Shown here piece by piece: positions 12,001-19,740 of a stretch of DNA of 64,000 nt. Where the stretch lies: the NCBI RefSeq assembly GCF_900696085.1, contig NZ_CAADFC020000009.1, forward strand, positions 124,001 to 188,000. Reading direction: 5' to 3'. The notes under the pieces are model-generated. The model saw nothing but the letters and a program-made list of their open reading frames with translations, did not search any database and had not been told where the DNA came from. Within the stretch, counting starts at the first letter, position 1, and each line of letters opens with the position of its first letter. The position numbers were made by a program, and so were the translations under genes. The stretch is from Bradyrhizobium ivorense (GTDB lineage: Bacteria; Pseudomonadota; Alphaproteobacteria; Rhizobiales; Xanthobacteraceae).

Positions 12001-13713
12001 AGCAGGCAGCAGTTATCCCTCGACAATGACGTGGTAGCATTCCAACGGACTGGAGGCAGAGTACACGGTCCCGATCTGTCGCATCTTCGCAGCTACTTGA
12101 AACTCATCGAGGCGAACCGAGAGCTGGGGCTGCCAGGCCCTGAGCAGCCGAGCTCGCCGGCCGCGCAGGGCGATCGGTTTTCCGGCTCTTCGCAGGATCT
12201 TCCCTCAACGCCGGCCAGCCTAAGCGCTGGAGCTTGGGTTTGGTTGAGTGAACAGCTGCAAGAACCAGGATCACCATCCAGGCCCGCGTCAAATGCTAAG
12301 GGCAGGCTTGAGCCATTTGTTGATCTGAATGCGCCACCGCCCTCCGAGTTGCGGGACGATGCTCACTTTGCGCCAGCCGATCCTGCCAGGGCTCGCTCAA
12401 ATTCCTACGCTGGTCTTGAGCCATTTGTTGATCTGAATGCGCCAGCGCCGTCCGAGTTGCGCGACGATGCTCATTTTGCGCCAGCCGATCCTGCCAGGGT
12501 TCGCTCAGACACCTACGCTGGTCTTGAGCCATTTGCTGATCTGAATGCGCCAACGCCCTCCGAGTTGCGGGACGATGCTCACTTTGCGCCAGCCGATCCT
12601 GCCAGGGCTCGCTCAAATTCCTACGCTGGTCTTGAGCCATTTGTTGATCTGAATGCGCCAGCGCCGTCCGAGTTGCGCGACGATGCTCATTTTGCGCCAG
12701 CCGATCCTGCCAGGGTTCGCTCAGACACCTACGCTGGTCTTGAGCCATTTGCTGATCTGAATGCGCCAACGCCCTCCGAGTTGCGGGACGATGCTCACTT
12801 TGCGCCAGCCGATCCTGCCAGGGCTCGCTCAAATTCCTACGCTGGTCTTGAGCCATTTGTTGATCTGAATGCACCAGCGCCGTCCGAGTTGCGCGACGAT
12901 GCTCACTTTGCGCCAGCCGATCCTGCCAGGGTTCGCTCAGACACCTACGCTGGTTCTGTATCATTTGTTGGTCGGGATGCGCCCAGACCGCAGGTGATTG
13001 ATCTAAATCCGCCCACGCTGCAGGAGCTGCGTGATGACGCTCGTTCTGCGCCTTTCCCGCGCACATCCGCCGATGTTCAAATTGGGGCTATGGATCCGAA
13101 GGCCTCCTCCTACGGCCGCAGTAGACTAGAGCTCGGTGCCAAGCAATGGCTGGGCGACAAGCATATCCACAGGGATTACGAGCTCCTGGCCGAGGAGTTG
13201 CGGCGGGGCCGTCCGGAACTCGCCGCCCTGACGCAGTTCGTGGACCCCCTGGTAGCTCACTATCAACTGCGCTTTGGCGCCGAGCCCGACATGCTCCGCG
13301 CGTTCCAGCGCATCGTCTACGATCCAAATGGTAATGATACGGCCGACTTCCTGTTCCTGCCAGTGAACGGCGCTATGGATCCTAATCGCCTCGGCACACA
13401 TTGGTCGCTGGTGCTCCTTGATCGCCACACGCGTGAAGAGCCGGTTGCCTATCACTACGACTCTGTCCGGGGACACAACCACGAGGCGGCAACGCAGCTC
13501 GCACGACGGCTGCGCGCTCGCCTGGAGTCACCCAGCATGGCCCAGCAGCGGAACAGCTATGATTGCGGCGTCTTTGTGGTGGACGGCACGCGGGCGCTGG
13601 TTCGACGATTGGCCCAAGGAGAGCGGCCAGCGCACGAGCCGCTGCACCTTGACAACCTCGTCGCCAATCGGCGGTCCCTCCAGAGTCGACTGGCTCATCC
13701 CGGCTTGGGCTAA
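9094..13713 (+). CDS. NopD/BEL2-5-like type III effector with Ulp1 (C48) SUMO-protease domain
   Basis: A 1539-residue protein, probably secreted through the symbiotic type III system into legume cells. The N-terminus is Ser/Pro/Gln-rich as in secreted effectors. Seven degenerate repeats of about 90-100 residues start near residues 85, 186, 285, 505, 609, 801 and 908; each has a PxDA-(F/L)I opening, a Trp/Phe-rich helix and a (K/R)PGIAARL turn. Two SWPxxL linkers follow repeats 3 and 5. Residues 1072-1287 hold six exact 36-residue repeats with a DLNAP core, resembling EAR repressor motifs. The C-terminus is an Ulp1-like peptidase with His1436 (THWSLVLLD), Asp1456 (YHYDS) and Cys1491 (NSYDCGVF), so it is likely active on SUMO conjugates. 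A tts box lies upstream. BEL2-5/NopD proteins have this layout; the exact orthologue is not settled. Confidence 0.88.
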   Translation: MKFESTNWVRQQSGTAGPQESSPAPSTDAAAFEQQLSEIAVPSAPVLVQVRAHQAEASRSEANAGKDEAVLDAAALQTVQSNWVLVGRSKEPLYAKDARFISGLKQALLGAAESTATSYVGYLLSLSRWLFANDKPGIADRLHDESMDKDVEEFITKGGTANVRWALSHLRTSQLTGGVVPIAGRPDLTPYPKDGTLIKEYRQQAVAAGTSSTAKTYASILTDFSHYLRANNKPGIAARLQDEKWNEHEPLNEEIKRYKDAGGNKSIGAALDHLRNGARKLNGPPFHPEDAPLISGLQEALVKAGYEEITAKTNYVRPLRRFSQWLFAKNEPGVAARLNDESLNSDAAIFDQSRRHLVLTALDRLRASQSPGGVASITVRAGGIEAAAKQGGSQPAFSWPAALAEGDDRDLFFGTVDEAGASSSLQPPRHGLALNPTESPHLVNWRHQDAELTDERHRNVLMPGEQIPIMRASGHPSTPPPHGQGGGTMLNASALPPGHAKLVFAGSSLDPVYCEDASLIEGLRPALIKAGASESTVGRNLRGLLSLGHWLVKNDKLGIASRLYDKSLDKDAQEFAEKEEQAIATPLDHLRASQSPGGITPFASRVEQNPYPQDADLIKRYKEEAPPSTANTARSYATLLIDFSDYLRENDKPGIAARLGHDSLDEDVTRYKEADPHGRRKAGAALAHLLRSPAGARAIELVRHIRPLPDLEDAVRAETTPTLTATAHHSGSNGAVSWPETLPANQQDLLLQTMDGPSFSPPPQGDAVERQLMQTPSHQLAASPSHRQAPVSSPDELIAEQLPAEDAELLARFRVDAEGRRLTPGAINNSVSGLGTFVRWVNASHRGPVASRLRDGSSLDEEIAKYRSLGRDPQNRIRSAVDVLKRLLRGGDDVEAPEPRILGAPRHHVPHPEDAPFIEGALSQALSDLKIQIAKLRQSAQQRATRLRALSAWLRENGKGSIIGRLNGSSRQQLSLDNDVVAFQRTGGRVHGPDLSHLRSYLKLIEANRELGLPGPEQPSSPAAQGDRFSGSSQDLPSTPASLSAGAWVWLSEQLQEPGSPSRPASNAKGRLEPFVDLNAPPPSELRDDAHFAPADPARARSNSYAGLEPFVDLNAPAPSELRDDAHFAPADPARVRSDTYAGLEPFADLNAPTPSELRDDAHFAPADPARARSNSYAGLEPFVDLNAPAPSELRDDAHFAPADPARVRSDTYAGLEPFADLNAPTPSELRDDAHFAPADPARARSNSYAGLEPFVDLNAPAPSELRDDAHFAPADPARVRSDTYAGSVSFVGRDAPRPQVIDLNPPTLQELRDDARSAPFPRTSADVQIGAMDPKASSYGRSRLELGAKQWLGDKHIHRDYELLAEELRRGRPELAALTQFVDPLVAHYQLRFGAEPDMLRAFQRIVYDPNGNDTADFLFLPVNGAMDPNRLGTHWSLVLLDRHTREEPVAYHYDSVRGHNHEAATQLARRLRARLESPSMAQQRNSYDCGVFVVDGTRALVRRLAQGERPAHEPLHLDNLVANRRSLQSRLAHPGLG
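12307..12954 (+). repeat. Six tandem 108 bp repeats inside the effector gene
   Basis: The unit begins CTTGAGCCATTTG and recurs at 12307, 12415, 12523, 12631, 12739 and 12847, exactly 108 bp apart, so the frame is kept. Two unit types alternate (ending SNSYAG and SDTYAG), so units 2-3, 4-5 look like recent copies of a 216 bp double unit. A seventh, diverged unit runs to about 13050 and keeps IDLNPP. Near-identity implies recent or ongoing expansion. Confidence 0.95.
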
Positions 13714-13756
13714 TGGAGCTGGCTGGAGCGGCTCTCCCGGACACTACACCGGGGGG

Positions 13757-13963
13757 CTCGCCCGAGCGAGCGGCCTGTTTGGCCGCGGAAGCCGAAGCCC
13801 AGGGAGCCTTCCTGATCGAGAAGCTCAAACTCACGATCAAGAAGCTCCGCCACGAGCAGTTCGGACAGTGCTCCGAGCGACGCGCATTGCTGGAGCAGCT
13901 CGAGCTAAAGCTCGCCAACGTGGACGAGACCGCGGCGCAAGCTAGAGCATTCGCCGATCATGT
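13757..13963 (+). pseudogene. IS66-family TnpC N-terminal fragment
   Basis: The frame gives IEKLKLTIKKLRHEQFGQ, then SERRALLEQLELKLANVDET, the leucine-zipper-like N-terminal region of IS66 TnpC transposases. The fragment has no convincing start and is cut at about 13963, where an IS630 remnant begins on the other strand. It begins within a few dozen bases of the effector stop. Confidence 0.7.
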
Positions 13964-14130
13964 TGCAGCGTATCCTGCGGTGATGAAGTAGTTGCGGCAT
14001 TCGGTTGCTGTGAAGCGATCAATGATGCCACCAATCGCGGTCCAGAGGCCTTCGACGGTTCGTTTTGCGGCCTGACGCAAGAGCGCTTTGAGCTTGGCGA
14101 AGGCATTCTCGATCGGATTGAAGTCAGGGC
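13958..14130 (-). pseudogene. IS630-family transposase C-terminal fragment
   Basis: Read on the minus strand the sequence encodes RPDFNPIENAFAKLKALL, then TVEGLWTAIGGIIDRF and ends YFITAGYAAT with a stop at 13958-13960. This is the NPIE..FAKLK block and tail of IS630-type transposases. The rest of the element is missing, and its 3' end adjoins the IS66 fragment. Confidence 0.75.
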
Positions 14131-14186
14131 GTACGCATCCGGCGACGGCCCTGGTCAGGTCGCTTTGGGCGGATCGCCGATTGCGA

Positions 14187-14275
14187 TTAGGCGGCGTGAG
14201 CGATGCTCTGAGGGCGCCAGTTCCAAGGCAGGAGTTCGTGGATACGCCTGGAGGGATGATCTGGCGGGCGGGCCA
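14187..14275 (-). pseudogene. IS66-family TnpC C-terminal fragment
   Basis: The minus strand encodes RRIHELLPWNWRPQSIAHAA and a stop, matching the usual C-terminal tail of IS66 TnpC (an H..LLPW motif). It may belong to the same original IS66 copy as the fragment at 13757 but now lies in the opposite orientation, which implies rearrangement. Confidence 0.6.
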
Positions 14276-14314
14276 GTAGGGAATCGAACCTTTGACGGCG
14301 GTCTGAGGCCTCTA

Positions 14315-15508
14315 TCAAGGTCCATCTCCCAGTGCGGAACTCACAGCCCCCTTGATCGCGCTTGCGACACGCGCCACATCGTTGCGCTTCAAGCCGGCGA
14401 CGTTGATGCGGCCTGATGTCGGAATGTAGATGCCGTGCTTTTCCCTTAGTTTCAGCACCTCGGTCTGAGAGAGGGGCAGAATGGAAAACATGCCCTCTTG
14501 CGAGCCGATGGCGACGGCATTCGACCATCTTCCTGCCAATGCGTCGGCGAAAGATTTTCGCAACGCGAGGAGGCGATGACGCATCGATTCCAACTCTTCA
14601 CTCCAGTCCCGGCATAGTTCGGGGGAGCAGAGGATGGTCTTCACGATTGCGGCGCCGTGATCGGGCGGCATTGAGTAGCTGGCGCGGGCGATAGCAACAA
14701 GATTGGACCGAGCAGTCTCTGAAGCTGATTGCAAAGACGCGACCGCAAACACCGCGCCCGTACGCTCGCGATATAGTCCAAATGATTTCGAGCAGGACAC
14801 CGCGATAAGCGCCTCTGGAACGGCAGAAATTATCGAACGAAGCGCGGCGACGTCTTCGTCGAGCCCGGCACCGAAACCCTGATAGGCAAGATCAATCAGC
14901 GGCGTAAGTCCGCGCGCAGCGATCATCGCGGTGATCCGACACCAGTCGTCCGCCGTCAGCACAGCGCCGCTCGGGTTGTGACAACAAGCATGGAGTAAAA
15001 CTGCGTCGCCGGGCTCGGCCCGTTCTAGTGCATTTATCATGCTGTCAACTAGAATGGTCTGCGAGGCAACATCAAAGAATGGATAAGTCTCGACCGGAAG
15101 ACCGGCACCCGAGAAAATTCCTGCATGATTCGGCCAACTCGGTTGACCTAGCCAGATCTTACCCGTTCCGGTCCCGCGAATCAGATCGGCGGCGAGCCGC
15201 AAAGCACCCGAGCCACCGGGTGTCTGCACACCAGAGGCGTGGATGGTTGCCGTATGCCCGCCAACCAACGACCACAGCAGATCAAGGAATGTTTGATCAC
15301 CCTCCGGCGCCACGTACGACTTAGTGTTCTGGGTCTCGTAAATCAGGTGCTCCGCAGCCTTTACGGCACGAAAGATCGGCGAATGACCCGCCTCGTCGCG
15401 ATAGACGCCGACCCCAAGGTCGATCTTGTCTGGTCGGGGATCTGCGTCAAAGAGCCCAATCAGCGCAAGCAGGGGATCGTTGGGTTTACGGCTTAGTGTT
15501 TCAAACAT
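14315..15508 (-). CDS. Aspartate/aromatic amino acid aminotransferase
   Basis: A 397-residue class I PLP aminotransferase of the AspC/TyrB branch, cytosolic. The start at 15508 gives the family's typical opening (MFETLSRKPNDPLLAL), followed by DKIDLGVGVYRDEAG. The PLP lysine lies in SCSKSFGLYRERTGA, and ACCHNPSGA gives the cofactor-binding Asn. The C-terminal Arg expected for the substrate carboxylate is visible as SGRINVAG. The gene is complete and stands alone in IS-rich symbiotic DNA, 120 bp from IS debris. A role in aspartate supply or in Phe/Tyr and indole-pyruvate metabolism is possible; the sequence does not decide. The longer ORF start upstream is rejected because its extra 30 residues are not family-like. 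Confidence 0.88.
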   Translation of the reverse strand: MFETLSRKPNDPLLALIGLFDADPRPDKIDLGVGVYRDEAGHSPIFRAVKAAEHLIYETQNTKSYVAPEGDQTFLDLLWSLVGGHTATIHASGVQTPGGSGALRLAADLIRGTGTGKIWLGQPSWPNHAGIFSGAGLPVETYPFFDVASQTILVDSMINALERAEPGDAVLLHACCHNPSGAVLTADDWCRITAMIAARGLTPLIDLAYQGFGAGLDEDVAALRSIISAVPEALIAVSCSKSFGLYRERTGAVFAVASLQSASETARSNLVAIARASYSMPPDHGAAIVKTILCSPELCRDWSEELESMRHRLLALRKSFADALAGRWSNAVAIGSQEGMFSILPLSQTEVLKLREKHGIYIPTSGRINVAGLKRNDVARVASAIKGAVSSALGDGP

Positions 15509-15566
15509 TGTCGGCTTTCTTGTTCGAGCGGAAACCGGCCGCATTTGACCGGATGGTTGGCTGCAT

Positions 15567-15980
15567 TCAGAAGTCAGAGAGTCGCGGCTCAAAGTCACGC
15601 GTCATAGTCGCGCAAGTACTCCTTGGCGCGACGTCCGTTTTGCCGGACGAAATTTCCGAGTTCTGGCCGCCCAGCGCCCGCCGACGACGACGGCCCGGCT
15701 CGCGACGGGCCGGGTCTCGATGGCCACCACGCATCAGTTCGGATTCAAGGTGTTGCCAAATCGAATCGCTGCCGCAATCGGAAGCTTCCGCAGCTCGGGA
15801 TGGCCCTGCCCGCGATGGCGCGGGTGCGATCTCCTGACAAATCCGATCCTGGTCGTAATCGGGGGCTTCGGCCAGCGCCTGCAATGCGCTCAGCTGATGC
15901 TCAAAGCCCGCTGAATCGGGGGAGGGTGGTGCGTCGGGCCGTGGGCTCGTGTCCGCTGGGTCTGTTGGGTTAAAATCCAT
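15567..15980 (-). CDS. Short type III effector-like protein, probably truncated
   Basis: A 137-residue ORF whose N-terminus (MDFNPTDPADTSPRPDAPPS then SAGFEHQLSALQAL) is Ser/Pro-rich and parallels the large effector here, which has TDAAAFEQQLSEI at a similar place. A tts box lies about 230 bp upstream on the same strand. Beyond residue 50 the sequence is low-complexity and Arg-rich, without a domain, and it ends in RDFEPRLSDF. I read it as the leader part of an effector whose catalytic region has been lost, or as a small effector. A functional call is not possible. It is divergent in base composition from the core genes. Confidence 0.55.
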   Translation of the reverse strand: MDFNPTDPADTSPRPDAPPSPDSAGFEHQLSALQALAEAPDYDQDRICQEIAPAPSRAGPSRAAEASDCGSDSIWQHLESELMRGGHRDPARREPGRRRRRALGGQNSEISSGKTDVAPRSTCATMTRDFEPRLSDF

Positions 15981-16210
15981 CCTGTCTATCCTCTCAAATG
16001 ACGGAGCCGCTCGAGCCCTCGTTCGACGAAGGTCGTTCGTGTTGCGACCTGCGGAGAACTATCTCAAAGGCTCGCGTTGAGCGCCGGCCTCCGAGTTACC
16101 GCCAAAATGGTGCCACCCTGCTTCCGGTCGAGCATCGAGTACCCAGAAAGGTGCGCGTCCACTGCGTTCACTGGGCGGCATCGCTCGCCGTCTAGGCATC
16201 CGCGCTTTCA

Positions 16211-16241
16211 TGGTGTGGCGCTCAGCTTTCCAGAAGCTGAC
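16211..16241 (-). promoter_or_regulatory. tts box upstream of the short effector-like ORF
   Basis: On the minus strand the sequence starts GTCAGCTTCTGGAAAGCTGA and ends GCGCCACACCA, a near-perfect rhizobial tts box. It sits about 230 bp before the ATG at 15980 and points toward it. The match is better than that of the box before the large effector. Confidence 0.8.
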
Positions 16242-16259
16242 GGGCAGACGGATTTAGGC

Positions 16260-16600
16260 CGATAGGACTAGACTGATTTTCGTCGTAAACTGCGCAGTGC
16301 CGCGGGTGAGTAGGCTGGGGAACTTTCGCCACCAGCACCGGGTCACCGGAGGCGGTCGTCCCGCCCCCGGTTCCCAGAACGTGGCGTACGGATTTCCCGT
16401 ACCGACGCTCTTCGACAGTTGGGTCACAGCACTGCGAGCGTCTGCAGCTCCCACAAGGGAGGCGTAGCCTTCCGCCACTGGCATGCACGGCGCCGATATC
16501 AGTATGGTGCACTCGATCGATTGCAAGAATCGATTTGTTGCACACTTCAATCCCTGATCGCCGCGTAACTAGCCACGGCATCCTGGAAGAGGTGCCGTTC
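16260..16600. other. Unassigned stretch with a possible group II intron trace
   Basis: No convincing gene is found. On the minus strand the strip CGGTACGGGAAATCCGTACG, followed by CACGTTCTGGGAAC, resembles a conserved stem seen near group II intron ORF ends. No reverse transcriptase frame remains, so this is only a resemblance. Confidence 0.25.
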
Positions 16601-16681
16601 GCGTTTTAGATTCCATTTCGCGGAGATAGATGTTGCGCCTCCTCGTAATCACCGATGCTTGCGATAGCCCAGAGTGCTCCC

Positions 16682-17062
16682 TCATATTGCCTCAGATGAG
16701 AATGTTACCGAAGCGCTCCCTGGTGTCTTCTGGATCGGGTGCCGCGAATCGGAGCGAGCGGCTTGCGAAGCGCGCCCTCCAGAGCGCCGGAGCGAGCGGC
16801 TTGCGGTGATTCGGCGAAAGAACCTGTCGGGATTAGATAGTAAGAGACGAAGTTGGACCGATAGTTTGATCTCTGTGCTGCTGATGAGCTGTCGAGCGGC
16901 CTTTGATTGCCAGTTCTTCACCAATCGCTGCACCGTACGCCGCTGATGGCGGCCGAACCGACCGGGCGCATGCGCTTGCAGGCGGGATAGAAGATCGACC
17001 GCGGACAAGTGCGGAGCGCCGGCGAGCCATTCCTCGATGATGGGAATGTAGGGGTCGAGCAT
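16682..17062 (-). pseudogene. Integrase-type transposase remnant
   Basis: The minus-strand frame begins LDPYIPIIEEWLAGAPHLSA and continues GRHQRRTVQRLVKNWQSKAA, then degenerates. This resembles the mid-to-C-terminal region of DDE transposases annotated as 'integrase catalytic region' in rhizobia. The last 60 residues look shifted or scrambled. A further piece reads YPRLDEALKRRLREIYRTPD on the minus strand near 17260-17350 and may be from the same or a similar element. Confidence 0.55.
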
Positions 17063-18040
17063 CGATGGCCGACGTGGCGCAGGTTTGCGCCGTACCTAGC
17101 GGCGCCGATGAATACCCCGCTGCTCACCCTGTTTTCCAACCATCGCCGAGCTCGCGGGCAAAGCTCGCCAAGTCAGCTTTGCACCGGCGCGACAGCCATC
17201 GTTAGCTTTCCAGCCCGCTGATCAACGCGCTTGCCCAGATCATTTTTGAGCGTCCCGCCCGCGTCTGTGCCAGCAATGCCACCGGATCAGGCGTGCGGTA
17301 AATCTCCCGCAGCCGACGTTTGAGTGCCTCATCGAGCCGCGGGTAAGCCAATGCTCCCCTATGGGAGTGGAATCGGTTGGTGTTGAATGACGTCGCCTCC
17401 TCAAGACCTCTTCAAAGATAATATCAAGGCCTTCTCGAATTGCTCTTGCCCGGTGGCTTGCTCGTCATACTGAATGTGAGGTGCGGGTACTTCTTCATCT
17501 TCACATCATCCGCTCGAAAAGATCGGCCGCGAGACGTGGGAAGATGCTCGATATGCACGAAATACCTCGCGCGAACGCGACTTGTATGATGGCTATCAGA
17601 TCCTGCAGCATCGGCTCAAGCAAATACGGTACAGATCGTACGTAGATCTATCTGGCTCAACGGGACCGAGTCTTCTCTGAGAAGCTCCAATGATACGCCT
17701 GCGCTATCAAGATCAACCTTAGAGCTGTCGATTCCGTGTATATTTACTTCTTGCAGGCTAAGTGGACTTCGCAGTGCCGTTGCCCTCGGCGCTCTGCCTT
17801 GGCGGCGGCCCTGTCGTGCTCTCTGCACGGCAGGGCCGCTCGCCTAGGTGCTAGCTGCGCTTTTGATGTTGAGGTCAAGCTGCTGATCAAACGGCGCGCG
17901 GCGCACTCAATAGCCTCCCGACGCCCAAGTTCTGTGGCCCTCACCGTTGAGAAGTAAGCCTAGGCTGGTCGCCATCCTCGTGGCCACGATGGCGCATTCG
18001 CGTTTCACCTCGATCAAAGGGGCAGTTGCAGAATCGCGCT
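17063..18040. other. Gene-poor decayed DNA
   Basis: Apart from the transposase scrap near 17205-17350, no coding region can be supported. Short frames at 17616-17828 and 17736-17957 lack ribosome sites and family likeness. Base composition is lower in GC than in the gibberellin operon, as usual for degraded symbiotic-island DNA. Confidence 0.5.
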
Positions 18041-18265
18041 CTATCTTATTTGCCCGACTTCTGGCGCGAAGCCATCATCACAGTACGGGCACACGTCTCC
18101 GAGCCGCGACTTTCCGCATTCTTCGCAAAAAACTGTTCCGCAGTTCGGACATTTATGAATAGCATCGTCAGAGCCGCTGTTCCCGCAACGGGGACATTTT
18201 GAAAAATAGTGCGTTCCCAGCCTTTCCACCATGCCTACGCGATCTCGACCCGATTGATCCTGCAC
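18041..18265 (-). CDS. Small zinc-ribbon protein
   Basis: A 74-residue ORF with regular Cys pairs: KCPRCGNSG, KCPNCGTVFCEECG and VCPYCDD. These look like two zinc ribbons in tandem. A second Met at residue 12 (coding start at 18232) gives a more compact protein and may be the real start. The Cys spacing is too ordered for a chance frame in GC-rich DNA, so a true gene is likely, but no function can be given. It is isolated between decayed sequences. Confidence 0.55.
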   Translation of the reverse strand: MQDQSGRDRVGMVERLGTHYFSKCPRCGNSGSDDAIHKCPNCGTVFCEECGKSRLGDVCPYCDDGFAPEVGQIR

Positions 18266-18615
18266 GAATTGAAGTGTGCCCTATGCGCGCTGATACAATG
18301 GCAACATTGAGGGCTTCGCACTCACTAGCACGGTACGCGACGAACGAACTATCTCGCTTCTTACCCGAGTGGGCTCTCCCGGCTTCAAATCGGCACGTTT
18401 CGTACAAAGCGCCATGCTGTTCCGTTCGATTGAACGCACTTGATGGATACTCTTGCAACCACAACGATCGACATCGTTGGCGCTAAAGCTGCATGGGAGA
18501 CTTTTCAGTGCGGGAACCGCTATTCGATCTGACTGTCGATGACATTGCGCCATCGGGTGCGGCTACTTGACGCCGATGCTGAGGGGGCAGATTGGCGGGA
18601 AGTTGCGCGCGTTGT

Positions 18616-18785
18616 TCGCCGCGAGCCTCACGGCGGCGTGCAGCGCCTGCGGGACCGTCGCCACGCACCACTTCGGCCACGTCGTCCGGTTCGCGCTGGC
18701 GAAATTCTTCGGGATCACCACGCCACCTAATTCGGTGTCGCGCTGGGCGATACGCGGAATGGAGCTGAACATCGCGGGCGCGTCG
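18616..18785 (-). pseudogene. CYP114-ferredoxin deletion-fusion fragment
   Basis: On the minus strand the first part (18785 to about 18704) matches positions 1228-1307 of the CYP114 gene, giving [20 protein letters not shown]. The second part (about 18703 to 18616) matches the ferredoxin gene from 1697 on, giving [15 protein letters not shown]. The 389 bp between are missing, which breaks the frame. Identity to the intact operon is high, with only scattered substitutions. It is therefore a relic of a second, inverted or older copy of the gibberellin operon. Confidence 0.85.
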
Positions 18786-18825
18786 CGCGGCTTTTTTGCC
18801 GCTGTCGCACCCGGACGGACTCAAA

Positions 18826-18859
18826 GAAAACGGCCCCGGCGGGGCGGGCCAGGGCCGTC
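18826..18859 (-). terminator. Rho-independent terminator, probably of the phasin gene
   Basis: On the minus strand ACGGCCC pairs with GGGCCGT across a GC-rich loop, and the stem is followed by TTTTCTTT. It lies about 150 bp beyond the phasin stop and faces the right way. Confidence 0.7.
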
Positions 18860-19005
18860 AACTTGGAAGGTGCGTCAGCCAAGTGGGGTCAAGGAAGACG
18901 CGAAAACAATTGTAGCGATCAACCGACCTCATGTTCAACTATATCAAGGTTTAGAGCCGGCGTGGAGCCGTAAGCCTCCTGTACCAGCCGGCCTGCCGTC
19001 CTTCC

Positions 19006-19425
19006 TCAGGCGGCGTGATGGAGAGCCCTGTCGAAGTGCTTCTTGACTTGCCCGCGCATGTCTGTCGCAAGCCTCTGGCCGAGCTCCCACAATTCCTTGT
19101 TCTGGTCGAAGGCCTTGCGGGCTTGCTCGGTGGACAAGGTCAAGACCTCGGACGCCGACCCGCTGCCAAGCAGATGGGCGAACAAATCGAACGCGAAGGC
19201 GGTATTGGCGTGAGAGATTTCGAGCACCTTGAGCCCGTAATCGGTCGCCACGCCCGCGTTGCGCGAGTACGTTTCGCTCAACGCCTCGGCCATCTGTTCA
19301 GAGGCTGTGCGCGCGCGAGCAAAGCTCTCCACAGCTAGATCGCCGACCACTCCGGGCAATGCGATCTTCGGGAAACCCAACAACGGCATTCCGAAGATGT
19401 TCGTGCCGTTCACCATGACTTTCAT
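19006..19425 (-). CDS. Phasin family protein
   Basis: A 139-residue protein of the phasin family, which coats polyhydroxyalkanoate granules in the cytoplasm. Most of it (about residues 25-135) is amphipathic helix, with ASEQMAEALSETYSRN, HANTAFAFDLFAHLLGS and TEQARKAFDQNKELWELGQR visible. The start MKVMVNGTN at 19425 (or the second Met at 19416) gives a normal length; the upstream 48 residues of the open frame are not phasin-like. A terminator at 18826-18859 follows. It is the first gene after the symbiotic debris that looks like ordinary bradyrhizobial chromosome. Confidence 0.82.
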   Translation of the reverse strand: MKVMVNGTNIFGMPLLGFPKIALPGVVGDLAVESFARARTASEQMAEALSETYSRNAGVATDYGLKVLEISHANTAFAFDLFAHLLGSGSASEVLTLSTEQARKAFDQNKELWELGQRLATDMRGQVKKHFDRALHHAA

Positions 19426-19538
19426 TTCACTTTCACTCAAGGCGCAGTCCCCTTCTCGCGCGAAAGCATTCCTCGCAACGCTTGCATGCGTCACGACGGC
19501 GCTGACGCTCCGTGTTCGATTCTGAGTTTTGGGTGAGC

Positions 19539-19562
19539 TTCGATCCCGCCCCTGTGGCACCA
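19539..19562 (+). other. Possible tRNA 3'-end fragment serving as att site
   Basis: The strip TTCGATCCCGCC then CCTGTGGCACCA resembles a TpsiC loop, acceptor strand and CCA end. It lies about 180 bp upstream of the integrase start, where P4-type islands keep their attachment core. No 5' tRNA half precedes it, and the T-stem/acceptor spacing is off by one base, so the match is imperfect. Confidence 0.35.
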
Positions 19563-19740
19563 TTGGCATGGTCCCCAGCTTCCCCCTTTGTTCGCTAATG
19601 TGCTAGAAGTGCTTGAATATAAGCGCTTTCTTGTTCGCTGACAATCGCGACCTTCCGCCAGCAGCCGCCGATTTTGTTGGTATCTCTGTTGGTATTCCGT
19701 CGGTCACGTGTTGGTAGATTGGACCGTGGGGATCGAATCG

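Noticed and set aside
12307..12954. CRISPR array
   Set aside because: The repeats are directly adjacent 108 bp units in frame within a coding region, with no unique spacers.
17150..17225. A second tts-box-like strip on the minus strand (TCAGCGGGCTGGAAAGCTAACG)
   Set aside because: Spacing of the two half-sites is one base too long and the strip lies in a transposase remnant; no effector-like ORF follows.
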